This document shows, piece after piece, positions 26,555 to 33,812 of a stretch of 44,868 bases of DNA (position 1 is the first letter of the stretch; each line of letters starts with the position of its first letter). Below the pieces are notes generated by a model that had not been told where the DNA came from, ran no database searches, and saw only the letters and a program-made list of their open reading frames with translations. A program made the translations under genes and the position numbers. This DNA is from Cellulomonas biazotea (GTDB lineage Bacteria > Actinomycetota > Actinomycetes > Actinomycetales > Cellulomonadaceae): contig NZ_BIMR01000100.1 in assembly GCF_004306155.1 (NCBI RefSeq), positions 1 through 44,868 on the forward strand, given 5' to 3'.

Positions 26555-26635
26555 ACCTTCTCGCCCACGGCGTCGGTGGATGCCCCCACGGTCGGCGTCA
26601 CCGCATGCAGCCCGCGCACGGGAGTCGCCTGCGGC

Positions 26636-27136
26636 TCAGCGCAGGTCGACGTCTCCCACCGGACGGACCCACCGCTCCTCGACCCGCGACGGGTCACGCG
26701 GCAGCGGCTGCCTCTCCCCCGTGCGCGTGAACCCGGCACGGACGTACAGGTCCCCCGCGGCGTGGTTGCCGTCGACGATCCACAGCGACACCGTGCGCGC
26801 CCCCTCGGCCTCGGCGGCGGCCTGGACGGCGTCGAGCAGCGCCCACCCGACACCCTGGCGCCGCGACTCCGGGGCCACCCAGAGCGACACCACGTGCCGG
26901 TCGTCCACCGGCGAGCCGGGCTCGAGGATCATCGTCACGATGCCGCGTGGCACGCGCTCGTCGTCGACGGCGACCCACGTCGGGCCGCCGCGCAGGCGCA
27001 TCCGCCAGTGCGACTCGCGGAACGACTCCTCGCGCTCGAGCGACGAGCCGAAGACCCCCGGGTCCTCCCGCAGCGCCCGCAGGCGCACGTCACGCACGAG
27101 CTCCCAGTCGTCTTCCAGCACCCGGTGGATCAGCAC
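26636..27136 (-). CDS. GNAT family N-acetyltransferase
   Basis: A 166-residue acetyltransferase. The N-terminal strand-helix MLIHRVLEDDWELVRDVRLR is followed by WVAVDDERVPRGIVTMIL, motif A VVSLWVAPESRRQGVGWALL (acetyl-CoA loop RRQGVG) and the C-terminal VDGNHAAGDLYVRAGFTRTG. Substrate unknown; the RVLEDDWELVRDVRLRAL start is typical of small GNATs with diverse targets. It is the first normal gene after the repeat-bearing stretch. Confidence 0.93.
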   Translation of the reverse strand: MLIHRVLEDDWELVRDVRLRALREDPGVFGSSLEREESFRESHWRMRLRGGPTWVAVDDERVPRGIVTMILEPGSPVDDRHVVSLWVAPESRRQGVGWALLDAVQAAAEAEGARTVSLWIVDGNHAAGDLYVRAGFTRTGERQPLPRDPSRVEERWVRPVGDVDLR

Positions 27137-27171
27137 GGCTCAAGGATGCCTCACGCGTCCCCGCTCGGCGC

Positions 27172-27366
27172 TCAGGCCTCGTCGCGCGCCGCACCATCCG
27201 CAGCGCCGGACGCGCCTGCCGCACCGGGCAGGTCGTCGGGCGAGCCTCCGTGGCCCTCGGGGTCGGGGACGGAGCGGGCGACGTCGGCGATCTCCTCCTC
27301 GGGGCGAGGCGGGACGGTCTCGTCGAACTCGAGCTCGGGCACCTCGTGCCCCACGGGGAACGTCAC
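27172..27366 (-). CDS. Small acidic hypothetical protein
   Basis: A 64-residue product beginning TFPVGHEVPELEFDETVPPR after GTG 27366, which has GGAGG eight bases upstream. The frame extends further upstream, but that part is Arg-rich and unlikely to be used. The C-terminal half is Gly/Ala/Asp-rich and probably disordered. No family recognised. It lies 35 bases upstream of the GNAT gene on the same strand. Confidence 0.5.
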   Translation of the reverse strand: MTFPVGHEVPELEFDETVPPRPEEEIADVARSVPDPEGHGGSPDDLPGAAGASGAADGAARDEA

Positions 27367-27454
27367 GTCTGCCTCCGTCTGGCGATCGGGCGCGCGGTGG
27401 CGCCGGTCGGGTTGTCGCACAGGCTACGACCGACGCGCACGTCGCGCCCGCCGG

Positions 27455-28102
27455 TCAGCCGACGTCGATGCCCTCGCCCGGCCCGAGCGCGACGAGCTCG
27501 CCGGCTCCGGCGAGACGAGCGACCAGCGCACGCGCGCTCGCGCGCCCGGCGTCGCTCAGGAGGGCGTCGTGGATCATGACGACCTTCCCCGGTGCGACAC
27601 CGCGCACCCAGTCGACGACCTCGCCCAGCCGCAGCCACGGCGCGCCGACGGGAGTCAGCAGGACGTCGACCTGGGCGCCCTGCGGGTCGACGTAGGCGTC
27701 GCCGGGGTGCAGGACGCCGGCGACGAGGAAGCCCACGTTGGCGACGCGCGGCACGTCGGGGTGGATCACGGCGTGCCACTCCCCCAGCACGCGCACGTCG
27801 AACCCGCCCACCTCGAGCTCGTCGCCCCTGCGCACCTCGTGCAGGCGCTCGGTCGGTGCGCCGGCGTCACGCAGCGCGGTCAGGACCCCGGCCGGGGCCC
27901 ACACGTCCGCCCCGGCGGCGACGGCAGCGGCGACGGGTTCGACCGCGACGTGATCAGGGTGCTCGTGCGTCACGAGGATCGCCGCCACGCCGTCGAGGGC
28001 GTGGTCCAGGTCGGAGAAGGTGCCCGGGTCCACGACGAGGGCGTCGTCCCCCCGCTCGAACCGCACGCAGGAGTGCCCCCACCGGACCAGTCGCGTCGTC
28101 AT
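27455..28102 (-). CDS. Metallo-beta-lactamase-fold hydrolase (UlaG-like)
   Basis: A 215-residue hydrolase. It starts TTRLVRWGHSCVRFERGDDA, the HSC segment typical of the UlaG/L-ascorbate-6-phosphate lactonase group, and has LVVDPGTFSD and the metal motif THEHPDH. Later metal ligands are in GEWHAVIHPDVP, HPGDAYVDP and VVMIHDALLS. It is cytosolic. ATG 28102 lies six bases after a minus-strand CACACT, a weak match to the leaderless pattern. Substrate unknown. Confidence 0.9.
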   Translation of the reverse strand: MTTRLVRWGHSCVRFERGDDALVVDPGTFSDLDHALDGVAAILVTHEHPDHVAVEPVAAAVAAGADVWAPAGVLTALRDAGAPTERLHEVRRGDELEVGGFDVRVLGEWHAVIHPDVPRVANVGFLVAGVLHPGDAYVDPQGAQVDVLLTPVGAPWLRLGEVVDWVRGVAPGKVVMIHDALLSDAGRASARALVARLAGAGELVALGPGEGIDVG

Positions 28103-28288
28103 CGGGCCAGTGTGCCGCAGTCGTGCGGTGTCGCCACAGGTCAGCGCGTCACCCCCGCGCCGCGGGCGCGTGCCGCGGTCTCCACGGGCAGCGGCGCAAG
28201 GCCGCCGAGGCGCCCGCTCCCCCGCTCCGGCGTGCCGGACGCGCGTCCGGTTTCGTGCCGGGCAGCCGGTGCCCGTACCGTGTTGGCC

Positions 28289-29056
28289 GTGCTGGTGCTC
28301 GGGGTGTGCAGTCTCAAGGGTGGCGTGGGCAAGACGTCGGTGACGCTCGGGCTCGCGTCCGCCGCGCTCGAGCTCGGCCTGCGCACGCTCGTCATCGACC
28401 TGGACCCCCAGGGCGACGCGACGATGGCGCTCGGGGCGCGCGCGGCAGGTGAAGGCGACGTCGCCGGCGTCCTCGACGCGCCCGGTGCCGAGTCCGTCGC
28501 CGCCGCGACGGTGCTGAGCTCGTGGGCCGACGACGGCCTGGACGTCCTCGTGGGCTCCGAGCGGTCGGCGCTGCACGACCGCCTCGACGACAACGACGTC
28601 GACCGACTGCGGTTCGCGCTCGCGTGGGTGTCCGGCTACGACCTGGTGCTCGTCGACTGCCCGCCGTCGCTCGGCGGCCTGACCCGCACCGGGCTGACGG
28701 CCTGCGACCGTGCGGTCGTCGTCACCGAGCCGGGGCTGTTCTCCGTCATGGCCGTGGGTCGCGCGATGCGCACGATCGACGACCTGCGGCGTGGACCCGC
28801 CCCCCAGCTGCAGCCGCTGGGGATCGTCGTGAACCGGGTACGCGCGCGGTCCGTCGAGCAGGCGTTCCGGCTCGAGGAGCTCCGCACGCTGTACGGGCCG
28901 CTGGTGCTCGCGCCGTTCGTGCCGGAGCGCGCGGCGCTGCAGCAGGCGCAGGGCGCCGCCCAGCCCGTGCACGCCTGGCCCGGTGCGGCCGCTGCCGAGC
29001 TCGCGAGCACGTTCGAGGCGTTGGCCGAGCGGGCGTTGCGCGCACCGCGTCGCTGA
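28289..29056 (+). CDS. Orphan ParA-family ATPase
   Basis: A 255-residue P-loop ATPase. The deviant Walker A KGGVGKT at residues 10-16 carries the signature lysine, followed by RTLVIDLDPQGDATMALG (Walker A prime) and LVLVDCPPSLGGLTR (Walker B). It lacks the N-terminal HTH of plasmid ParA and no ParB gene is nearby, so it is more like the orphan ParA/PldP-type proteins that position division or other cargo. GTG 28289 follows TACCGT (28276-28281) by seven bases. It is divergent from the metallo-beta-lactamase gene and precedes the garA/ftsR block. Confidence 0.9.
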   Translation: MLVLGVCSLKGGVGKTSVTLGLASAALELGLRTLVIDLDPQGDATMALGARAAGEGDVAGVLDAPGAESVAAATVLSSWADDGLDVLVGSERSALHDRLDDNDVDRLRFALAWVSGYDLVLVDCPPSLGGLTRTGLTACDRAVVVTEPGLFSVMAVGRAMRTIDDLRRGPAPQLQPLGIVVNRVRARSVEQAFRLEELRTLYGPLVLAPFVPERAALQQAQGAAQPVHAWPGAAAAELASTFEALAERALRAPRR

Positions 29057-29165
29057 CGTCGACCGCCCCCTCCGGCGTCGCACGCACCGTGAAGGTGCGG
29101 ACGGAACACGCGCCGCGCCTGATGCGTGCGATGCGCCGGGGCCCAGCGTCGAGGCCGGGCCGTCG

Positions 29166-29756
29166 TCAGCCGGCGGAACGGGCCTGACGACGCAGAGCGA
29201 GCTCGTCGTGCGGCTCGTGGGCCATCACGGTCGTGCCCTCGTCCTCGGCGCGCTCGGTGGGCAGCTCGGCCAGCGACCCCTCGACCTCGCGCCAGACCCG
29301 GCCCACGGCGATCCCGAAGACGCCCTGGCCGCCCTGCACCAGGTCGATGACCTCGTCGGCGGACGTGCACTCGTAGACGCTGGCACCGTCCGACATGAGC
29401 GTGATCTGCGCGAGGTCGTCGACGCCGCGCTCGCGCAGGTGGCTGACGGCCGTGCGGATCTGCTGCAGCGAGACTCCGGTGTCGAGCAGACGCTTGACGA
29501 CCTTGAGCACCAGGATGTCGCGGAAGCTGTAGAGCCGCTGCGTGCCCGAGCCGGTGGCGGGGCGCACGGAGGGCTCGACGAGGCCCGTGCGGGCCCAGTA
29601 GTCGAGCTGGCGGTACGTGATGCCGGCCGCGCGGCAGGCGGTCGGGCCGCGGTACCCGGAGTACGTGTCGAGGTCGGGGAGGTCGTCGTCGAACAGCAGA
29701 CCCTGTGCGCGCTGCGGCACCGGTGTGGCGTGCTCGGCGCTCTCGTTGCTGCTCAC
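29166..29756 (-). CDS. MerR-family transcriptional regulator (Rv1830-like)
   Basis: A 196-residue regulator. A 35-residue tail precedes the winged HTH: YRGPTACRAAGITYRQLDYW, ARTGLVEPSVRPATGSGTQR, LYSFRDILVLKVVKRLLDTG. The helical part VSLQQIRTAVSHLRERGVDD follows, and the C-terminus (residues 110-196) is a domain found in the Rv1830 group, not a metal-binding MerR tail. GTG 29756 has GGAGG upstream. The gene is last in a minus-strand block that parallels mycobacterial Rv1822-Rv1830. A long dyad lies about 120 bases upstream and may be its own operator. Confidence 0.92.
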   Translation of the reverse strand: MSSNESAEHATPVPQRAQGLLFDDDLPDLDTYSGYRGPTACRAAGITYRQLDYWARTGLVEPSVRPATGSGTQRLYSFRDILVLKVVKRLLDTGVSLQQIRTAVSHLRERGVDDLAQITLMSDGASVYECTSADEVIDLVQGGQGVFGIAVGRVWREVEGSLAELPTERAEDEGTTVMAHEPHDELALRRQARSAG

Positions 29757-29874
29757 GGGTCCTCCACTCGCTGCGCCGTGCGGCGCGCTCTTCCCTGACT
29801 TCCTGCAACGCTAGGCCTGCGACCACCCCGATGCAACGACGCCCGCTCCGGGCGTGTCGCGCTCGGCGAGTCTC

Positions 29875-29897
29875 ACCTTCGACCTGAGGTCGAAGGT
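29875..29897 (-). promoter_or_regulatory. 23-bp dyad, candidate MerR-type operator
   Basis: ACCTTCGACCT and its exact reverse complement AGGTCGAAGGT flank one central base. On the minus strand it sits between a weak CAACCT and GAGACT, hexamers 19 bases apart, the long spacer typical of MerR-regulated promoters; the dyad resembles the CueR-type ACCTTCC-N7-GGAAGGT. It lies in the gap before the merR gene, so autoregulation is the simplest reading. Confidence 0.6.
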
Positions 29898-29916
29898 TGC
29901 TGCTGGTGGCGCGGTC

Positions 29917-30435
29917 TCACGGGCCGCGCCCGGGCTCGTCGGGGTCCTCGCCCGTCCCGAAGTCGTCGGGTGTGACGACGTCGAGAAAACGCCGGAACCG
30001 CTCCAGGTCCTGCTCGGTGGCCGTCGTGCGGACCTCGACGCCCGCCACCGCGACCACCTCCGCCGCGCACATCACGGGACAGCCGAAGCGCAGCGCGAGC
30101 GCGATCGCGTCCGACGCGCGCGAGTCGACGCGCGGCCCCGTCTGCAGGACGAGCTCCGCGTGGAAGACGCCGTCCTCCAGACGGGTGATCTCGACGCGCG
30201 TGAGGCCCGACCCCGTGGCGACCAGGACGTCCCGCAGCAGGTCGTGCGTCATCGGCCGTGGCGGGACGATGCCCGCCTGCGCGGACGCGATCGCGCTGGC
30301 CTCGGCGGCCCCGATGAGGATCGGCACGAGCAGCTCGGAGTCGGGGTCGAGCAGGAGCACGACGATCTCGTCGTCGGCCAGGTGCTGCCGCACGCCGACG
30401 ACCTCGACCTGAACGAGCTCGACGTCCTCCCCCAC
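29917..30435 (-). CDS. Bifunctional nuclease family protein (BNR/DUF151, Rv1829-like)
   Basis: A 172-residue protein. The DUF151 domain spans about residues 5-135: VELVQVEVVGVRQHLADDEI, VVLLLDPDSELLVPILIG, AEASAIASAQAGI, PRPMTHDLLRDVL and SRASDAIALALRFGCPVMCA. Some members show RNase and DNase activity in plants, but the bacterial role is unsettled. GTG 30435 lies six bases after a minus-strand TACGTT (30447-30442), so it may have its own leaderless promoter inside the block. The open frame upstream of 30435 is not coding. Confidence 0.9.
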   Translation of the reverse strand: MGEDVELVQVEVVGVRQHLADDEIVVLLLDPDSELLVPILIGAAEASAIASAQAGIVPPRPMTHDLLRDVLVATGSGLTRVEITRLEDGVFHAELVLQTGPRVDSRASDAIALALRFGCPVMCAAEVVAVAGVEVRTTATEQDLERFRRFLDVVTPDDFGTGEDPDEPGRGP

Positions 30436-30503
30436 CCGACCAACGTACGACGCCCGGACCGATCTGGCGCGGCTCAGTCGGCGTGTGGCTGGGACGTCCT
30501 GCG

Positions 30504-31268
30504 TCAGGGGGCGAGCTCGGCGACGGCGGCCCGGACGAGCGCCGTGTGCATCTGCGTGCACAGCTCCCCGACCTCGGCCGCGACCGTCCCCGCGCGTGCC
30601 GCCGCCGACGCTCCTCGGCGACCGCGCCACGGTGCCGCGACCTGCTCGACGAGGTCCGCCTGGCGGTCAGCGGCGGTGCGGAACTGGCGCAGATGACGCG
30701 CGTCGATGCCGTGCTCCGCCAGCGCGGCGGCCGCGACGACCACGTCCCGCGCCCACGGGTCGAACGACGAGCGTCCGTGCGGCCGCAGGACGCCGGCGGC
30801 GACGAGCTCCTCGACGAACGCCACCTCGACCTCGGCCTGGGCGGCGAGCGACTCGACCGTCCAGCGGACCTCACCCGACTGGACGACGCCGTCGCGCGTG
30901 GCGAGACGCGCCCGGGGCGCGGCCTCTTCCTCCTCGCCGGCGTCGAGCGCCGCGAGCCGCTCGCCGATGACCTTGAGCGGCATGTACTTGTCGCGCTGCT
31001 GGCGCAGCACGAAGCGCAGCCGCTCGATGTCGGCGGGCGAGTACTGCCGGTAGCCCGCGGGCGTCCGCACGGGCTCGACCAGGCCCTGCTCCTCGAGGAA
31101 GCGCAGCTTCGACGTCGTCACGGCCGGGAACTCGATCCGCAGTGCGGCGAGCACGTCGGAGATCCGCATCGAGGCGCGGCGGGAGATCCCCCGCGGCCAC
31201 GGCTCCGACGCCGCCGGCTCGCGCTGCTCCGCCTGGTGCTCGGCGCGTCGCGCCTGCGCCCCGGTCAT
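30504..31268 (-). CDS. ftsR: MerR-family regulator FtsR (Rv1828-like)
   Basis: A 254-residue regulator with the HTH MRISDVLAALRIEFPAVTTS, KLRFLEEQGLVEPVRTPAGY and RQYSPADIERLRFVLRQQRD, then KYMPLKVIGERLAAL, an acidic linker and a C-terminal helical effector-like domain (VRWTVESLAAQAEVEVAFVE). In Corynebacterium this orthologue activates ftsZ. ATG 31268 has a GGAG nearby. It follows garA in the same direction after a 43-base gap containing a hairpin, as in mycobacteria. Confidence 0.9.
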   Translation of the reverse strand: MTGAQARRAEHQAEQREPAASEPWPRGISRRASMRISDVLAALRIEFPAVTTSKLRFLEEQGLVEPVRTPAGYRQYSPADIERLRFVLRQQRDKYMPLKVIGERLAALDAGEEEEAAPRARLATRDGVVQSGEVRWTVESLAAQAEVEVAFVEELVAAGVLRPHGRSSFDPWARDVVVAAAALAEHGIDARHLRQFRTAADRQADLVEQVAAPWRGRRGASAAARAGTVAAEVGELCTQMHTALVRAAVAELAP

Positions 31269-31292
31269 GCGCCGCTCCCCTGCGAGATCGGC

Positions 31293-31333
31293 CCGTGAGG
31301 CACGGTCCCGGTCACGCGCGCGGTGCCTCACGG
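31293..31333 (-). terminator. Intercistronic hairpin between garA and ftsR
   Basis: CCGTGAGGCAC (31293-31303) is the exact reverse complement of GTGCCTCACGG (31323-31333), an 11-base-pair stem with a 19-base loop that spans the garA stop codon. It may attenuate transcription or protect garA mRNA so that garA is made in excess of ftsR. Confidence 0.45.
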
Positions 31334-31794
31334 TGCGGGCTCGGGTGGAACGTGAGCCGGTACTTGCCGATCTGGACCTCGTCGCCGGCCCGCAGGACGG
31401 CCTGGTCGATGCGCGTCCGGTTGACGTAGGTGCCGTTCAGCGAGCCGATGTCGCGCACCGCGAACTGCTGCCCGTCGCGCACGAACTCGACGTGCTTGCG
31501 CGACACCGTGACGTCGTCGAGGAAGATGTCGGCCTCGGTCGACCGGCCCGCGACCGTCCGGTCGGCGTCCAGCAGGAAGCGCGCGCCGGCGCTCGGCCCG
31601 CGCTGCATGACCAGCAGGGCCGACGTCGGCGGGAGCGCGTTCACCGCGACGACCTCGTCGGGCGTCAGCCCCACGGGTGCGGCCGCCTCGATCTCGACGG
31701 GCTCGAGCGCCCCGAACGACATCGTGGTGTCGGGGCCGTACCCGCGACCCGCCTGCGGTTCGGGGACCCCGGGGGCCTGCTCGTTGCCGCTCAT
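31312..31794 (-). CDS. garA: FHA-domain signalling protein GarA
   Basis: A 160-residue protein. The N-terminal tail contains DTTMSF near residue 25, the counterpart of the ETTSVF phosphorylation motif that PknB/PknG phosphorylate in mycobacteria. The FHA domain has FLLDADRTVAGRSTEADIFL, DDVTVSRKHVEFVRDGQQFA and RDIGSLNGTYVNRTRIDQAV. GarA in its unphosphorylated form binds 2-oxoglutarate dehydrogenase and glutamate dehydrogenase and controls 2-oxoglutarate flux. ATG 31794 has GGGAGG upstream; the open frame above it is unlikely. No gcvH lies between it and the DUF881 gene, unlike mycobacteria. Confidence 0.95.
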   Translation of the reverse strand: MSGNEQAPGVPEPQAGRGYGPDTTMSFGALEPVEIEAAAPVGLTPDEVVAVNALPPTSALLVMQRGPSAGARFLLDADRTVAGRSTEADIFLDDVTVSRKHVEFVRDGQQFAVRDIGSLNGTYVNRTRIDQAVLRAGDEVQIGKYRLTFHPSPHREAPRA

Positions 31795-31905
31795 TCCGCC
31801 TCCCGGAGCCGTACCGTTCGTCCTGACCACCGCCGCCTTCGGGGGGTCACGCACACCCTATGCGGACGTGCGCCATCGGTGCAGCACCACCCCCCGGGCG
31901 CGCCC

Positions 31906-33483
31906 TCAGCCGGACTCCGGCGGGACCGGTGTCGCGTGCACCGGGTCTGGCACGACCCGGATGGCCGTGACCTCGACCAGGTCGGCCCGCTCGACGCTGC
32001 CGGTGCCGCCGTTGCGCCGCACCTCCGCCAGTGCGCCACCGGGGATCTGCAGGGCCGGGGCGATCGTGTCGGGGTCGCCGATGACGTCCCAGACGTACGG
32101 CGCGGTGAGCGTGACCCCGTCGAGCTCCACGGAGCCGGCGGACCCGGTGAACGCGCTGCTCGCCGTGATCCGCTGACCGTTGAGCTGGATGGCCTCCGCC
32201 CCGGCGTTGCGGAGCTCCTCGAGCATGTTGACCATCGTGACCGGCTTGATGAGCCCGTCCGGCTCGACGTCGTCGAGCGTCGCCACGACACCCGGCCCCT
32301 CCGCGGGCAGCCGCCCGGTGAGGATGCCCTGCGTCTCGGCGTTGCGGCGCAGCGCGTCGAGCGCCGCCTGGCGGGTGTTCGACCCCGACAGCAGCTCGTC
32401 GCGCTCGTCCGCCAGGTCGGCGAGCTCGCGCTCCAGCGCGTCGCCGCGGGTCGTCGCCTCGTCGAGGATGCGCACGAGGTCCGCCTGCCGCATGCCCGTG
32501 AGCGTCGAGTCGCTCGTCTGCCGGATCTGCACGGCGAGCGCGAAGCCGAGCAGCGCGCACAGGACACCGGCGAGCACCTGCGCCCGCGTCACGCGGGGCT
32601 TGAGCGCCCGGCCGAGCACGACCCAGCCGCTCGGCCCCGGCGTGCCGACGACCGGGGTCCCGGCGGTCGGCGGGCCGACGACGGGGGTGGCGGCGCTCGG
32701 CGGGCCGACGACCGGGGTGCCGGCGGTCGTCGGCCCGCCCCGCTCACCTGCGTCGAGGATCCCCGGGGCTGCGAGGAGCGCGGCGGCCGCGTGCGGGTCG
32801 ACATCCGGTCCACCCACCTCGTCGACGCCGTCGTCGGACGCGAGGGCGGCGTCGCTGTCGTCGGCGTCGCGACGAGGGTCCGCGCCGTCCGCTCCGACGT
32901 GGGCCGCTGCCCACGAGGACTCCGGCGTTCGGGCCGGGTCAGGTGTCACCCGTTCCCGCGCGAGGAGCTGCTCGTCGTCGTGCTCCTGGGCGACCGCCGA
33001 GGACGACGCGAGCCAGGCGGCCTCGTCGAGGGCGTGCTCGGCACCGACGGGCTCCGCGTCAGCGATCTCGTCGGGCGTGGCAGCGACCTGGGCGACGGTG
33101 GTCCGCGCGAAGGGCTCCGTCGCGTCGGCGTCACGGTCGTCGATGCTGTCGGCAAGGGCCGCGGAGGCCTCGTCGTCGCCCGCAGCGCCGGCGCCGACCT
33201 CGTCCTCGCCCGCGTCGCCGGCGCCGACCTCGTCGTCGCCCGCAGCGCGGTCCACGTCCGCGTCGCCGACCGCGGTTCCGTCCAGGTCGGCGTCGACGTC
33301 GCCGCCCGCGTCCACGTCCGGCGTACCTGCCGTGCCGTCGGTGGTCGCGTCCAGGTCGACAGCCCCGGGCCCACCGTCGTCCGCCGGGTCCCCTGGGACG
33401 GCCGGCGTCACGACGTCGGGCCGTGTCGCCGCGTCGCCCGGCGCCGGTGTGGCGTCGGACGCGTCGTCGGGACGGTCGCTCAT
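31906..33483 (-). CDS. DUF881 protein with long acidic repeat-rich N-terminus (Rv1825-like)
   Basis: A 525-residue protein. Residues 1 to about 285 are an acidic, repetitive cytosolic region (for example GDDEVGAGDAGEDEVGAG, and three TPVVGPP-type ten-residue repeats near 250-280). A single transmembrane helix follows near 300-318 (VLAGVLCALLGFALAVQI), then a coiled coil (RGDALERELADLADERDEL) and the DUF881 domain (GPGVVATLDD, EELRNAGAEAIQLNGQRITA). DUF881 proteins resemble YlxW/YlxX near division genes. ATG 33483 overlaps the Sbp gene stop (ATGA). The extension is much longer than in most relatives. Confidence 0.88.
   Translation of the reverse strand: MSDRPDDASDATPAPGDAATRPDVVTPAVPGDPADDGGPGAVDLDATTDGTAGTPDVDAGGDVDADLDGTAVGDADVDRAAGDDEVGAGDAGEDEVGAGAAGDDEASAALADSIDDRDADATEPFARTTVAQVAATPDEIADAEPVGAEHALDEAAWLASSSAVAQEHDDEQLLARERVTPDPARTPESSWAAAHVGADGADPRRDADDSDAALASDDGVDEVGGPDVDPHAAAALLAAPGILDAGERGGPTTAGTPVVGPPSAATPVVGPPTAGTPVVGTPGPSGWVVLGRALKPRVTRAQVLAGVLCALLGFALAVQIRQTSDSTLTGMRQADLVRILDEATTRGDALERELADLADERDELLSGSNTRQAALDALRRNAETQGILTGRLPAEGPGVVATLDDVEPDGLIKPVTMVNMLEELRNAGAEAIQLNGQRITASSAFTGSAGSVELDGVTLTAPYVWDVIGDPDTIAPALQIPGGALAEVRRNGGTGSVERADLVEVTAIRVVPDPVHATPVPPESG
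32644..32733 (-). repeat. Three 30-bp tandem repeats within the DUF881 gene
   Basis: Units at 32644-32673, 32674-32703 and 32704-32733 share GCCGACGAC and GGGGT and encode ten-residue TPVVGPP-type repeats. They keep the frame, so copy number can change without breaking the gene. Confidence 0.75.
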
Positions 33484-33812
33484 GCCTTGAAGAGGTGCCG
33501 GCGGATCGAGGCGGCGTTGGAGAAGATGCGGATGCCGAGCACGACGACGACGGCGGTCGAGAGCTGCGTGCCGACGCCGAGCTGGTCGCCGAGGAACACG
33601 ATGAGCGCGGCGACGACGACGTTCGAGAGGAACGACGTGAGGAAGACGCGGTCGTCGAAGATGCCGTCGAGCATCGCCCGGAGGCCACCGAAGAGGGCGT
33701 CGAGCGCCGCGACGACGGCGATCGGCAGGTACGGCTGCAGCTCGACGGGCACGGTCGGCTGCAGGACGAGGCCCACGACGACTCCCACGACCAGCCCGAT
33801 GACTGCGATCAC
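33480..33812 (-). CDS. sbp: Small basic protein Sbp (DUF1290, Rv1824-like)
   Basis: A 110-residue membrane protein with about three hydrophobic helices: VIAVIGLVVGVVVGLVLQPT, YLPIAVVAALDALFGGLRAM and FLTSFLSNVVVAALIVFLGD, then LGIRIFSNAASIRRHLFKA. This matches the DUF1290/Sbp family found next to division genes in Gram-positive bacteria; its function is unknown. GTG 33812 overlaps the upstream DUF881 stop (GTGA) and its own stop overlaps the downstream start (ATGA), so the three genes are coupled. Confidence 0.92.
   Translation of the reverse strand: MIAVIGLVVGVVVGLVLQPTVPVELQPYLPIAVVAALDALFGGLRAMLDGIFDDRVFLTSFLSNVVVAALIVFLGDQLGVGTQLSTAVVVVLGIRIFSNAASIRRHLFKA

Larger units (their letters stand above)
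25707..26635. other. About 930 bases without a supported gene; repeat-bearing accessory stretch
   Basis: Frames here give Arg- and Pro-rich translations with no recognisable domain, and the codon bias does not stay in one frame. It holds three copies of TTCTGCCAAAGT or TTCTGCCATAGT (two as 20-base inverted repeats), a palindrome at 25928-25945, a CGA microsatellite near 26402-26424 and CTATGTTCGAAAACC at 26094-26108. It separates the recombinase from a GNAT gene and looks like the trace of an old mobile element. Confidence 0.55.

Noticed and set aside
24654-26635. Prophage or large genomic island
   Set aside because: Only a recombinase and repeats are present. There are no phage structural genes or tRNA att site, and the flanks are ordinary chromosomal genes.
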